The notes beneath the pieces were generated by a model. The model was not told the origin of the DNA, did not search any database, and worked only from the letters and a program-made list of their open reading frames with translations. From NCBI RefSeq assembly GCF_019468465.1, contig NZ_CP080519.1, forward strand, positions 434,001-498,000: a stretch of DNA of 64,000 nucleotides, in the 5' to 3' direction. The position numbers and the translations under genes are program-made. Source of the stretch: Amycolatopsis sp. DSM 110486 (GTDB taxonomy: Bacteria; Actinomycetota; Actinomycetes; Mycobacteriales; Pseudonocardiaceae). Of this stretch, positions 25,540 through 35,207 are shown in pieces (the stretch's first letter is position 1; every line of letters starts with the position of its first letter).

Positions 25540-27321
25540 ATGACCCTGCTGGACACCCGACCCGGCGACCCGGCACCCACCGAGACCGGCCGGTCCGCGA
25601 AGACCTCGCGCCACCGGTCCTGGCGATCCCTGCTGCAGCCGCGCTACCTCACGCTCGCCGTCGCGGCGATCGCGGTGGCCTACCTCGCGCTGGTCCCGGT
25701 CGGCACGATGATCTACGCCAGCTTGCAGACGTCGTTCCTCGGCACCGGCGTTTCGTCATGGACACTGCACAACTACGCCACGACCTTCGCGTCCGACGGG
25801 TTCGGCACGCTGGTGCTCAACTCGTTCCTCTACGCCGGGCTCACGGCGATCGTCTGCACGGTGATCGGGTTCGGGCTCGCGTGGCTGGTCAGCCGGACCA
25901 ACACCCCGTGCAAGACGTTCGCGCAGCTGGCGGCGCTCGTCCCACTGATCGTGCCGGGGATCCTCAACACGGTGGCGTGGGCCCTGCTGCTCTCCCCCGA
26001 ACGCGGGCCGCTCAACGGCGTCCTGCGGTCGGTGGGACTCCCGACATTCAACATCTACTCGATCGCCGGCATGGTGTTCGTGCAGTCCATCCACGTCGCG
26101 CCGGTCGCGTTCCTCATGGGCACGGCGGCGTTCAGCTCGATGGACTCGTCGCTGGAGGAGGCCTCGCTCGCCTCGGGCGCCTCCCCCGTGCGCACCTTCC
26201 GCGTGATCACGCTGCGGATGGCCCGGCCGGCGATCCTGTCGGCCGCGCTGCTGATGTTCATCCAGACCATCTCGACGTTCGAGGTGCCGCAGCTGATCGG
26301 CGTGCCGGGCCACACGTACGTGTTCGTCAGCCGGATCTACAGCGCGCTGCAGGCGTTCCCTGCGGATTACGGCACGGTCGGGGTGATCGGGGTGTTCGTG
26401 CTGGTGATCGCGTCGATCGGGCTGATTCTGTCGCAACGGCTGAGCCGGCGTTCGGCCACGCAGACGATCACCGGCAAGGGGTTCCGCTCGACGGTGCAGG
26501 ACCTGGGCAAGTGGCGCTGGGCCGGACTGGCCGTGTTCATCCTGTTCTTCGTCATCGCGGTCGTGCTGCCGCTGGCGATGCTGATCTGGTCGTCGCTGCT
26601 GCCCGGCTACGAACCGCCTTCGCTGAAAGCGCTGGGAGACCTGGGATTCGGCAACTACGCCCAGATCTTCCGGCAGCCGGCCCTGATCGAGTCGGTGCGC
26701 AACAGCGTCGTCACGGCGGTGAGCTCGGCGGTGATCGTCACCGCGCTCAGCGCCGTGGTCGCCTACCTCACGGTGAAGACGAAGGTGTTCGGCCGCGGGC
26801 TGCTCGACGGGCTGGCGACGGTGCCGATCGCCGTACCCAGCATCGTGATGGGCGTCGGCATCCTCTACTGGTACCTCGCCGCGCCGCTGCCCGTGCACCT
26901 CTACGGCACGCTGACCATCCTGGTCGTCGCGTTCGTGACGATCAGCCTGCCGTACGCGATGCGCTACCTCGTGCCCGGCATGTCGCAGATCAAGGACGAG
27001 CTCGAAGAGGCGGCGACCGCGAGCGGCGCTTCCTGGGCCCAGACGTTCCGGCGGGTGTTCATCCCGCTTCTCATGCCCTCACTGCTGGCCGCGTTCCTGT
27101 ACACGATGATCGTCGCGTTCCGCGAGATCTCCGCGGCGATCTTCCTGTACTCCTCCGGGTCGGAGGTCGTGTCCGTGAGCATCTACGACCTCTATTCCAA
27201 CGGCTCGTACCCGGTGGTCGCCGCGCTCGGAGTGGTGATGGTGCTGTTCCTGACGATCCTCGTCGCCGGTGTCCGGCTGCTCGGGCGCCGCTTCGGGATC
27301 CAGGGCGCGAATCAGAGCTGA
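25540..27321 (+). CDS. ABC transporter two-domain permease (AfuB/FbpB type)
   Basis: 593 aa made of two fused permease halves. The first has its EAA loop at LEEASLASGASPVRTFRVITL (near residues 205-225), the second at LEEAATASGASWAQTFRRVFI (near 488-508). About twelve membrane helices in total. Fusion of two permease domains is the norm in the ferric iron transporter family. It works with the binding protein 44 bp upstream and the ATPase 42 bp downstream. Confidence 0.92.
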   Translation: MTLLDTRPGDPAPTETGRSAKTSRHRSWRSLLQPRYLTLAVAAIAVAYLALVPVGTMIYASLQTSFLGTGVSSWTLHNYATTFASDGFGTLVLNSFLYAGLTAIVCTVIGFGLAWLVSRTNTPCKTFAQLAALVPLIVPGILNTVAWALLLSPERGPLNGVLRSVGLPTFNIYSIAGMVFVQSIHVAPVAFLMGTAAFSSMDSSLEEASLASGASPVRTFRVITLRMARPAILSAALLMFIQTISTFEVPQLIGVPGHTYVFVSRIYSALQAFPADYGTVGVIGVFVLVIASIGLILSQRLSRRSATQTITGKGFRSTVQDLGKWRWAGLAVFILFFVIAVVLPLAMLIWSSLLPGYEPPSLKALGDLGFGNYAQIFRQPALIESVRNSVVTAVSSAVIVTALSAVVAYLTVKTKVFGRGLLDGLATVPIAVPSIVMGVGILYWYLAAPLPVHLYGTLTILVVAFVTISLPYAMRYLVPGMSQIKDELEEAATASGASWAQTFRRVFIPLLMPSLLAAFLYTMIVAFREISAAIFLYSSGSEVVSVSIYDLYSNGSYPVVAALGVVMVLFLTILVAGVRLLGRRFGIQGANQS

Positions 27322-27363
27322 GCACACCCGACAACAACCCCCGCGGGAGAGTGGGATCCGAAG

Positions 27364-28455
27364 ATGATCAGGCTGACCGGACTGACGAAACGATTCCCGG
27401 GCCGGACCGTGGCCGCCAACGCGGTCGACGGGATCGACCTGGAGATCGCCGAGGGCAAGCTGGTGACCCTGCTGGGCCCCAGCGGCTGCGGGAAAACCAC
27501 CACGCTGCGGCTCATCGCCGGGCTGGAACGCGCCGACGCCGGCTCGATCGAGCTCGACGGCAAGGTCGTTTCCGATCCCCGCAACGGGGTGTTCGCCGGC
27601 GCGCACCGCCGGCCGATCGGGATCGTATTCCAGTCGTACGCGATCTGGCCGCACATGTCGGTGGTGCAGAACGTGATGTTTCCCTTGCGGGTCAACAAAC
27701 CCCGGATCCGCGCCGCGGCGGCGCGCAAGAAGGCGCTCGACGCGCTCGACCTCGTGGGCCTGGCCGACTTCGCCGAACGCCCGGCCCCGGCGTTGTCCGG
27801 TGGCCAGCAGCAGCGGGTCGCGCTGGCCCGCGCCCTGGTGCGCGAGCCGAAGGTGCTGCTGCTCGACGAGCCGCTGAGCAACCTCGACGCCGGGCTGCGG
27901 GACCGGATGCGCGACGAGATCCGCGCCGTGCAGCAGCGGCTCGGCATCACCACGGTTTTCGTCACCCACGACCAGGACGAGGCCCTCGCGGTCTCCGACG
28001 ACGTGGTCGTGATGAACAGCGGCTCGATCGTCGAACGCGGCCGGCCGCAGGAGATCTACGCCCGGCCACAGCAGGAGTTCACCGCGCGCTTCCTCGGGGT
28101 CTCCAACACGCTCACCGGCGTCGTCACCGAGGTGCTGGAGACCGGCGTGTGCGTGCAGGTCGGGCCCGGCCGGCTGGTCTGCAGCACCAGCTCCGAGCTG
28201 AGCGCGGGCGACGCGGTCAGCGTGTTCATGCGGCCCGAGAGCTTCGGGTTCTCCCGCAAGCAGCACGACGCCGAAGCGTGGAAAGGCACCGTGGAGTTCA
28301 GCATCTACCACGGCGACTGCTGGGACTACTACGTCCGGCTCGGCGACGACGTGCTGAAGGTCCGCGTTTACAAGGAGAAGGTCGGCCTCGCCCACGGCGA
28401 CCCGATCTTCCTGCAGCCCGAGCCCGAGGACGCGATCGTCCTGCCCGCACACTGA
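27364..28455 (+). CDS. ABC transporter ATP-binding protein (FbpC/PotA type)
   Basis: 363 aa. Walker A GPSGCGKTT near residue 38, Q-loop VFQSYAIWPHM, signature LSGGQQQRVALARAL near 142, Walker B VLLLDEPLSNLD and H-loop VTHDQDEALA. The C-terminal ~120 residues form the TOBE regulatory domain typical of FbpC/PotA/UgpC ATPases. Energises the importer. An overlapping open frame of nearly 1000 codons in this area is a composition artefact. Confidence 0.93.
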   Translation: MIRLTGLTKRFPGRTVAANAVDGIDLEIAEGKLVTLLGPSGCGKTTTLRLIAGLERADAGSIELDGKVVSDPRNGVFAGAHRRPIGIVFQSYAIWPHMSVVQNVMFPLRVNKPRIRAAAARKKALDALDLVGLADFAERPAPALSGGQQQRVALARALVREPKVLLLDEPLSNLDAGLRDRMRDEIRAVQQRLGITTVFVTHDQDEALAVSDDVVVMNSGSIVERGRPQEIYARPQQEFTARFLGVSNTLTGVVTEVLETGVCVQVGPGRLVCSTSSELSAGDAVSVFMRPESFGFSRKQHDAEAWKGTVEFSIYHGDCWDYYVRLGDDVLKVRVYKEKVGLAHGDPIFLQPEPEDAIVLPAH

Positions 28456-28477
28456 CCCGAGAGGAGCACGGCCGCCG

Positions 28478-29947
28478 ATGACCGCCCCGTACCCCCTGTC
28501 CGCGCAGGCTCCCGGTGTCCCCGCTCCGCTGCCGGGGTTCGACTACCCGGCGCCGCGGTTCCCGGGATACCTCCTGCAGGAGCGCACCGACGACCTCGAG
28601 GAGCTGATGCCGCTGGCGCGGGCGCACGTGCGGCGCCGCTACGGCCGGTCCGCGCTCGGCGACGTCCGGCCCGGCGACGAGTTGCTGATCGTCACGTTCC
28701 CGCACCAGCACGAGCTCGTGTTCCAGGCCATCCGCGAGGCGCTGCTGGAGATCGGCGTCGCGAAGGTCGACCGGATCGACGTCACCGACCTCGGCATGGA
28801 GGTGAAGTCCTACAGCGCGGCCGAGGGGTGGCGGGAGATCACCGACCGGCTGCCGCCGATGATCGAAGAGGGCATCGAGTTCAACGTCGCGGCGGCGGCG
28901 CTGAAGCGCTACCTCGACGATCGCCCCGGTTACACCGGCGTCTACGCGGGTGAAGCCGGTCGCTCGCACTGGAAACGCGCCGCCGGCAAGCGGATCCGGA
29001 ACAACTGGGTGTACTCGACCTACGAGGACTTCATCTCCCGCGCCAACGGGATCCCCGACGAGATCTGGCGGACCGTGGACCTCATGGTGGTGGACGCGTT
29101 CCGCGACGCCGCCGAGGTCCGCATCACGAGTCCGGAAGGGACGGACCTCGGCTGGCAGGTGACGCCGCAGCAGGCGGAGCTGTGGCCCAAGGGCGCCTAC
29201 ATCTCGGGGCACATCCTCGGCTCGACGATCCAGGGCATCCGGTTCGGCCACCCGGCGGAGACCTTCCTGCGCGAAGCGAAGACTTTGATGCCCACGCTCA
29301 ACGGCGTGATCGGCGGGACGAGCAACCACACCGGATACTTCCCGCACGCGTCGGTGACCATCGAATCGGGGATGATCACGAAGATCGAGGGCGGCGGCCG
29401 CTACGGCGAGCTGTGGCGCGAAGTCGTGGAACGCTACCGGGACACGCGCTACCCCGGCTTCCCCTATCCGGGCTGGGCGTACTTCAACGACGCGTCGATC
29501 GGCACCAACCCGAAGAGCTACCGCCAGATCGAAACCCTGTGGAACTACAACGACTCCTGGACGAACCTGCCCGAGCGCGCGCAGGCCGGCGTGATCCATT
29601 TCGGCTTCGGCGCCGAGCACTGGGACCAGACCTTCCTCTCCTACGCCAAGGAGAACAAGTTGCCGACGATGCACTTCCCCCACGTGCACAACCTGTTCGC
29701 CACCTACGAGATCCGGCGGCGCAGCACCGGCGAGTGGGTCAAGCTGATCGACAAGGGCCGGATCACGGCGCTCGACTCCGAGCGCGTGGTGCGGCTCGCC
29801 AGCAGCCTCGGCGGCACGCACCACCTGGAGTACGACTGGATTCCCGCGGTGCCGGGCATCAACTACCCCGGGGACTACCACCGGGACTACGCAGCCGATC
29901 CGGTCTCGTGGATCCGCCGCGAGCAGAACGGGGAGTTCGCCCGGTGA
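28478..29947 (+). CDS. M29 aminopeptidase/NicX-like metalloenzyme
   Basis: 489 aa, no signal peptide. The second half resembles M29 aminopeptidases (aminopeptidase T fold): a glycine-rich IEGGGRYGELW, then ASIGTNPKSYRQIE near residue 345, AGVIHFGFGAEHWDQ near 373 and the His-rich MHFPHVHNLFATYEI near 402. It is longer than usual (about 350-410 aa). The fold is shared by NicX, the Fe(II) 2,5-dihydroxypyridine dioxygenase, so it need not be a peptidase. Its stop overlaps the MoxR gene start. In an aromatic regulon lacking a classical ring-cleaving enzyme, a dioxygenase or other lyase role is an attractive inference. Confidence 0.6.
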   Translation: MTAPYPLSAQAPGVPAPLPGFDYPAPRFPGYLLQERTDDLEELMPLARAHVRRRYGRSALGDVRPGDELLIVTFPHQHELVFQAIREALLEIGVAKVDRIDVTDLGMEVKSYSAAEGWREITDRLPPMIEEGIEFNVAAAALKRYLDDRPGYTGVYAGEAGRSHWKRAAGKRIRNNWVYSTYEDFISRANGIPDEIWRTVDLMVVDAFRDAAEVRITSPEGTDLGWQVTPQQAELWPKGAYISGHILGSTIQGIRFGHPAETFLREAKTLMPTLNGVIGGTSNHTGYFPHASVTIESGMITKIEGGGRYGELWREVVERYRDTRYPGFPYPGWAYFNDASIGTNPKSYRQIETLWNYNDSWTNLPERAQAGVIHFGFGAEHWDQTFLSYAKENKLPTMHFPHVHNLFATYEIRRRSTGEWVKLIDKGRITALDSERVVRLASSLGGTHHLEYDWIPAVPGINYPGDYHRDYAADPVSWIRREQNGEFAR

Positions 29948-30750
29948 CCGCGCCGTTCTACCTGCCCGCCGGCGACGAGGTCGACCTCTTCCGCGCGGCC
30001 TACGACCAGCGCATCCCGGTGCTGCTCAAGGGACCCACCGGGTGCGGCAAGACCCGGTTCGTCGAGTACATGGCGTGGGAGATCGCGAAACAGCGCACCG
30101 GGGCGCCGCCGGACGAGCCGCTGGTGACGATCACCTGTCACGACGACCTCACCGCGGCCGACCTCGTCGGCCGGTACCTGCTCTCGGCCGAGGGCACGAC
30201 GTGGCTCGACGGGCCGTTGACGCGGGCCGCGCGCACGGGTGCGATCTGCTACCTCGACGAGGTGGTCGAAGCCCGCAAGGACACGACCGTGGTGCTGCAC
30301 TCGTTGACCGACCACCGACGGATGCTGCCGCTCGAACGGCTCGGCACCACCGTGGCGGCGCACCCGGACTTCCTGCTGGTGGTGTCGTACAACCCGGGCT
30401 ACCAGGTCACGAGCAAGGACCTCAAGCCGAGCACCCGACAGCGGTTCCTCGCCATCGAGTTCGGCTACCCGGACGCCGATCTGGAGGCCGAGATCATCGC
30501 GCACGAAGCGGGCGTGCCCGCGGACGTGGCCGAGGCACTGGCCGCGCTCGGCGCCCGGATCCGCAACCTCGACGCCGCCGATCTCGTCGACGGCCCGAGC
30601 ACCCGCCTGCTCGTCCACGCCGGCGCGCTCATCGGTCGCGGGGTCGCACCGCGGCGCGCGTGCGATCTCGCGCTGGTGCTGGCCACCAGCGACGACCGGG
30701 ACGTGCAGGACGCCGTCCGGCAGGTGACGCACGCCGTGTTCGCGGCATGA
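29944..30750 (+). CDS. MoxR-type AAA+ ATPase (NorQ/CbbQ/NirQ-like)
   Basis: 268 aa. Walker A LLKGPTGCGKTRFVEYMA near residues 27-43, Walker B GAICYLDEVVEA near 100, sensor 1 in VVSYNPGYQ near 145, and the NorQ/CbbQ C-terminal helical lid. GTG start overlaps the preceding stop (GTGA) and its own stop overlaps the VWA gene (ATGA). NorQ and CbbQ ATPases work with a VWA partner to insert metal into, or reactivate, a specific target enzyme. Here the target is probably the M29-like protein or another enzyme of the regulon (inference). Confidence 0.9.
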   Translation: MTAPFYLPAGDEVDLFRAAYDQRIPVLLKGPTGCGKTRFVEYMAWEIAKQRTGAPPDEPLVTITCHDDLTAADLVGRYLLSAEGTTWLDGPLTRAARTGAICYLDEVVEARKDTTVVLHSLTDHRRMLPLERLGTTVAAHPDFLLVVSYNPGYQVTSKDLKPSTRQRFLAIEFGYPDADLEAEIIAHEAGVPADVAEALAALGARIRNLDAADLVDGPSTRLLVHAGALIGRGVAPRRACDLALVLATSDDRDVQDAVRQVTHAVFAA

Positions 30751-32735
30751 CGGCGCTGGCGCCGCTGACCGGCTCACTCTCGCTGTACTACCGGGCGTTG
30801 TGCGGGCGCGGCTGCGAACTGGTGCCCTACGACGACGATGCCGAACTTCGCCAGCGGCCCGACACCGCGACGACCGTGCGGCTCCCGTCGCACGTGCACT
30901 CGGGACCGTCGTGGTACCAGGTGGCGCTGACGCACCGCGCGCTACACCACGAACTCGGGACTTTCGAGCTCGCCCTCGACCGGCCGGAGCCGTTCTTCCG
31001 GCGGCTGCGCCCGGCCGGCCTGAGTGGCGGGCTCGACCGCTTCGCCGGCCTGTTCGGCCGAACGGCGCTCGCGGTCGAGGTGTTCACCGTGCTCGAAGAC
31101 CTGCGCGTGGACACCGCGGCCCTGCGGCTGTTCCCCGGTCTGGCACCGGCCTACGAGCGGGTACGCGACGACGAGCTGGCGACGAGGCCGGACCTCGCCG
31201 AGCTGCCGCCCCGCTCCGCCGCGGCCGAGGCGCTCGTCCGGCTGAGTCTCGGCGCCACCTCGATCCGGCTGCCGCAGCCACTGCATCCGGCAGTCACCCG
31301 AATGGCCGCCGTGGCCAAGGTACTGGCCGACCGAGAGTCCACTGTGGAATCGACGGCCGAGGCGGCGATCCGATGCTACGGCGTGCTGGCGCGGCTGCCC
31401 AACCTCACGCCCGCGGCGGGGCCGGACGAAGATGTCGCGTTCACCGAGTCCGCTGTGGACGACGGGTTCACGCTGCCGGGCCAGGAGTTCCGACTCGAAG
31501 GCGACGAGGTGTTCGACGTCCGGTTCGCGCCCGTGCACTACCGCGACGTGCCCGGTCCCCGGTATCTCGGTTTGTCGGCTTCCGGCATGCCGCTCACCGA
31601 GGCGATCCTGCGGATGACCGGCGAGGAAAGCCAGGCGGCCGACGAGTTCACCCAACGCTCGCTGGCGGCCGAGAGCGGACAGGTCGACGTCACGACGGTC
31701 CAGCGCCCGCCGGAGCCGCTGCCGCACGACCACGGCCCCGACCTGGAAGACCACCACCACGGGGAAACCGGGCCCGTCCACGCGAACGGACGGCACGAGT
31801 TCGCCTACCCGGAGTGGGACCACCGCGCCGGGGAGTACCTGGCCGACTGGTGCCTGGTGCGCGAGAAGCGGCCCCGTTCGGGGCGCAGCGGCCGCGCGCA
31901 CCGCGACGCGCTCAAGCGCAACCGCGCGCTGCTGCCCGCGCTGACCGCGCAGCTGGAACGCATGGCTCCGCTCGGGCGCCGCCGGCGCACGCGGCTGCGC
32001 CACGGCGACGACCTCGACCTCGACGCCTGCGTCGAAGCCATGGCCGACTTACGGACCGGACGGACGCCGGGCGAGGCCGTGTACAGCGCGCTCGAACCGG
32101 TGGCCCGCGAGGTGGCCGTCGCGTTCGCGCTGGACCTCAGCTCGTCGACGGCCGAACGTCTGCCCGAGCGCGACGACGGGATCCGCCGGATCCTCGACCT
32201 GGAGCGGGAATCGGTCGCGTTGCTCCTCGAGGCGGTGGAGCGGGTCGGCGACAGCTACGGCATCTACGGGTTCTCCGGCACCGGCCGCGAGGACGTCGTG
32301 GTTTCGGTCGTGAAGTCCCTCGACGAGCGGCGCACGCCGGCAACCCTGCGGCGGCTCGACGGGCTCGTGCCGCAGCACACCACCCGGATGGGCCCGGCCA
32401 TCCGCCACCTCACCCGCCGGCTCGCCACGCACGGCGCCCCCTCGAAGCTGCTCGTGCTGGTTTCCGACGGTCGTCCGTTCGACCTCGACTACGGGCAGCG
32501 GTACGGCCAGGACGCCGTGCTCGACTACGCGCTCGCCGACACCACCCGCGCGCTCGCCGAAGCCCGGCTCGCCGGCGTCCGCCCGTACCTCATCACCGTC
32601 GACCCGGCCGGCGGCGACTACCTGCGGACGATGTGCGACCCCGACGAGTACCACGTGATCGCCGATCCGCGTGACCTGCCGGTCGCCCTCGCCCGGCTGT
32701 ACGTCACCGCCCGGCGCGCCTGGCCCGTGACGTAG
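30747..32735 (+). CDS. VWA-domain protein (NorD/CbbO-like)
   Basis: 662 aa. The C-terminal von Willebrand factor A domain begins near residue 455 with the MIDAS motif ALDLSSSTAE (DxSxS); the late SDGRPFDLDYG contributes the MIDAS aspartate. The N-terminal ~440 residues are mostly helical, as in NorD and CbbO, with an acidic/His-rich linker near 330-350 (HDHGPDLEDHHHGE). That His cluster could bind metal. Partner of the MoxR ATPase through ATGA coupling. NorD/CbbO act as adaptor between the AAA+ ring and its client. Ends 9 bp before the convergent kinase gene. Confidence 0.88.
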   Translation: MTALAPLTGSLSLYYRALCGRGCELVPYDDDAELRQRPDTATTVRLPSHVHSGPSWYQVALTHRALHHELGTFELALDRPEPFFRRLRPAGLSGGLDRFAGLFGRTALAVEVFTVLEDLRVDTAALRLFPGLAPAYERVRDDELATRPDLAELPPRSAAAEALVRLSLGATSIRLPQPLHPAVTRMAAVAKVLADRESTVESTAEAAIRCYGVLARLPNLTPAAGPDEDVAFTESAVDDGFTLPGQEFRLEGDEVFDVRFAPVHYRDVPGPRYLGLSASGMPLTEAILRMTGEESQAADEFTQRSLAAESGQVDVTTVQRPPEPLPHDHGPDLEDHHHGETGPVHANGRHEFAYPEWDHRAGEYLADWCLVREKRPRSGRSGRAHRDALKRNRALLPALTAQLERMAPLGRRRRTRLRHGDDLDLDACVEAMADLRTGRTPGEAVYSALEPVAREVAVAFALDLSSSTAERLPERDDGIRRILDLERESVALLLEAVERVGDSYGIYGFSGTGREDVVVSVVKSLDERRTPATLRRLDGLVPQHTTRMGPAIRHLTRRLATHGAPSKLLVLVSDGRPFDLDYGQRYGQDAVLDYALADTTRALAEARLAGVRPYLITVDPAGGDYLRTMCDPDEYHVIADPRDLPVALARLYVTARRAWPVT

Positions 32736-32744
32736 AGCCGGGAG

Positions 32745-35051
32745 TCAGTGCGGCCGTGAGAGGTCGCCGGGCCGGAAACCTTCCAGCGTCGAGCTGACGA
32801 GCCCGTCGAACTGGTCCTTGTCCTCACGCGGGTAGACCCAGCGCAACGCGGCCATCGAGGCGGATCCCGTGAACCCGCGTTCGTAGAAGATCTTGCCGTC
32901 GCCCTGGTAGCCGGAAACCGAGTACCGGTCGCCCTCGACCTTCTGGTAGGTCACTCGCCCGCCGCCCGCTTCCACCTCGGCGGCCGCGCCGGCCAGCGCC
33001 TGGGCCGCGGACTGGTTCGAGTTGGCGCCCCACACCGTCAGCGTCGCGTCGACATCGGAGTTGGTGAACGTCATCCCGTCCCCGTTCGCCGGGGCGTACG
33101 GGGTCGCGAGGTAGCTCTCGGAGATCAGCGCGGTGAAACCGAACCGGGGGTTCGTGTACGTGGGCCCCTCCGCAGACTGTCCCGTAGAGGGCACAGAGGA
33201 CGTCGACGGCGTCGGGGAGAGCGAGGGCGAAGCCGGTGGCGGCGAGGCGGGCGCCGGCTTGCCGAGCATCGTCAGGAACTTCGGCTGCATCAGGTCGCCG
33301 ACCTCGGCGTACGGCAAGGTCACGGTCTCCTGCCCGTCCGCCGTGCTGGCGCCGAGTTCATACCACAGGATCTCGAACTGGACCCCGGTCTCGGTGAACC
33401 CGAAGTCGGCGCCCGGCACGTGGTCGCCGCCTGCGGTGCTGTTCGCGGCGTCGATGTCCACCTTCCGGCCCTCCTCGCCGACCCCCGGCTCGCGGCGGAA
33501 CCCGTACTGGGTGTGCGGTTCGAGCCGTTGGGTGAGCGTCTTCATCCCGGCCGCGGTCAGCACTTCGGGCCGGAACACCTCCCGGGGGCCGAGGATCTGC
33601 CCCGTACCGAGGTCGACAGTCGTCGTTTCGGGGAACCGCCAGGTCGGGTGCGACAGCACGGCCGAGTCGAGATCATGCTGGTACCGCACGGAAAGCAGTC
33701 TCGGCGTCTGCAGCAGGATCCGCGCCGTCGTGTGCGCCGCGGCCGTGTCGCCGGCCTCCTGGAACCGGTCGCGATTGCCGGCCACCCCGTCACGAATCGC
33801 CTTCAGCCGCTTGTCGACCGGGGCGCGCAACGCCTCGTTGATCCGTTGCCGGACCGCGGGATCGGGGCCGCCGGACACCTGCGGGAACTGGAGGTCGTAG
33901 GTGACCGGCATGGCCTGGTCCCGCCCCGACGTGGTCTGCAGGCTGACGGTGAGCGCCGCCGCTTGCGCGGGCGGATCGTCGTGGTTGCCGAAAATCGCCA
34001 CTCCCCCGGCGACCAGCGCGCCGACGATCAGCACCGCGGCGGCGATCTTGCCGGCGATCACCGCGGTCGCGCCCACCCCGGTCCCCGTGGCCGGCACCCC
34101 GCCCCCGACCCCACCCCCGACCCCGGCCGCCACGGCGCCGGCGCCGACCGGTGCGGCGGCCGTGCCGGCGGTGGCCAGCAACGCCAAGGGCGTCAACGCC
34201 GTCAACGCGGCGGCCGACGCGGCCAGACGCTTCCAGCCGCGTTTCTCCCAGTTCTTCCCGTAGGCCTTGCGGGCGACGATCTCCAGCTCCGCCACGAAAG
34301 CATCAGCCCGGGCCGGCCGCCACGCCGGATCCTTCGCCATCCCTCGCGCGATCAAGGGGCGCAACGCCTCGGGCACCGCCTCCACGGGCACCGGTGCTGC
34401 TTGGTGCAGCGAGCGCAGCCCTTCGGTCGTGTCCGCCCGGAACGGCACCTGTCCGGTGACGCACTGGTAGAACACGCAGGTCGCCGCGTACACGTCGGTG
34501 GCGGGCACCCCGGGCTGCCCGGACCACTGCTCCGGCGCCATGTACGACGGTGAACCGGCCGTCAGCCCGTTGTGGCCGTCCAAAGTGGCGAGTCCGAAGT
34601 CGACCAGCTTCGACTCGCCTTCGCGGGACACCAGCACGTTTCCCGGTTTGTAGTCCCGGTGGACCACCCCGGCCGCGTGGGCGTCGGCGAGGCCGAGCAG
34701 CGAGCCCTTCAGAATGGCCAGCGCGGACTCGGGGGCCAGCACGTTCTCCGTCGCCAGCAGCGCGCGCAGCGACACACCGGGCACGGCCTCCATGACCAGG
34801 GCGGCGCCGTCCGGCGTCTCCACGAAGTCGAAGAGCCGGACCACGTGCGGGCTCCGCACGCCCGACAACAGCCATGCCTCGCGCCGGAACCCGTCCGCGA
34901 TCCCCGCGTCGGCGAGGTACTCCGCGCGCAGATACTTGATCGCCGCCATCCGCCCCGAGGCCTCGTGCTTGGCCAGCACGACCCGCCCGAAGCCGCCGAT
35001 GCCGAGCACGTCCACCTCGGTGAACCCGGGCACGCGCCAGGTGTCGCTCAT
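32745..35051 (-). CDS. Membrane-anchored Ser/Thr protein kinase with extracellular sensor region
   Basis: 768 aa. Kinase domain residues about 8-270: glycine loop GIGGFGRV, Lys in AAIKYL, HRDYKPGN catalytic loop, DFG, and SPSYMAPEQW. A Gly/Ala-rich juxtamembrane part and a membrane helix (AAAVLIVGALVAGGVAIF near 335-352) follow. The outside part resembles RsiV/DUF3298-type domains (TVTLPYAEVGDLM), then a Pro/Ser linker and a second small domain. No cluster operator lies upstream, so it seems not to belong to the catabolic regulon. Probably a signalling kinase of the PknB group. Confidence 0.9.
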   Translation of the reverse strand: MSDTWRVPGFTEVDVLGIGGFGRVVLAKHEASGRMAAIKYLRAEYLADAGIADGFRREAWLLSGVRSPHVVRLFDFVETPDGAALVMEAVPGVSLRALLATENVLAPESALAILKGSLLGLADAHAAGVVHRDYKPGNVLVSREGESKLVDFGLATLDGHNGLTAGSPSYMAPEQWSGQPGVPATDVYAATCVFYQCVTGQVPFRADTTEGLRSLHQAAPVPVEAVPEALRPLIARGMAKDPAWRPARADAFVAELEIVARKAYGKNWEKRGWKRLAASAAALTALTPLALLATAGTAAAPVGAGAVAAGVGGGVGGGVPATGTGVGATAVIAGKIAAAVLIVGALVAGGVAIFGNHDDPPAQAAALTVSLQTTSGRDQAMPVTYDLQFPQVSGGPDPAVRQRINEALRAPVDKRLKAIRDGVAGNRDRFQEAGDTAAAHTTARILLQTPRLLSVRYQHDLDSAVLSHPTWRFPETTTVDLGTGQILGPREVFRPEVLTAAGMKTLTQRLEPHTQYGFRREPGVGEEGRKVDIDAANSTAGGDHVPGADFGFTETGVQFEILWYELGASTADGQETVTLPYAEVGDLMQPKFLTMLGKPAPASPPPASPSLSPTPSTSSVPSTGQSAEGPTYTNPRFGFTALISESYLATPYAPANGDGMTFTNSDVDATLTVWGANSNQSAAQALAGAAAEVEAGGGRVTYQKVEGDRYSVSGYQGDGKIFYERGFTGSASMAALRWVYPREDKDQFDGLVSSTLEGFRPGDLSRPH

Positions 35052-35207
35052 CCCCGCCGATTTCCCCTCACGGTCACGACCTTCCCTCGCGAATCGCGGA
35101 GGTCATCAGACCACGGCCAGGGGATCCGCACTACCGGAATGTGGCATTTTGTGCGAAGTCGTCACACTCGCGTGGCCGCGGGCCCCGCGCTCCACGTCGG
35201 CCGCAGA

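Noticed and set aside
25509..28481. Open frame of about 990 codons overlapping the ABC permease and ATPase genes
   Set aside because: Out of frame with two unmistakable transporter genes, and the translation is Arg/Ala/Pro-rich without domains.
28478..29947. Plain aminopeptidase assignment for the M29-like protein
   Set aside because: Length, setting and coupling to MoxR/VWA do not fit a housekeeping peptidase, and the fold is shared by a dioxygenase; left as M29/NicX-like.
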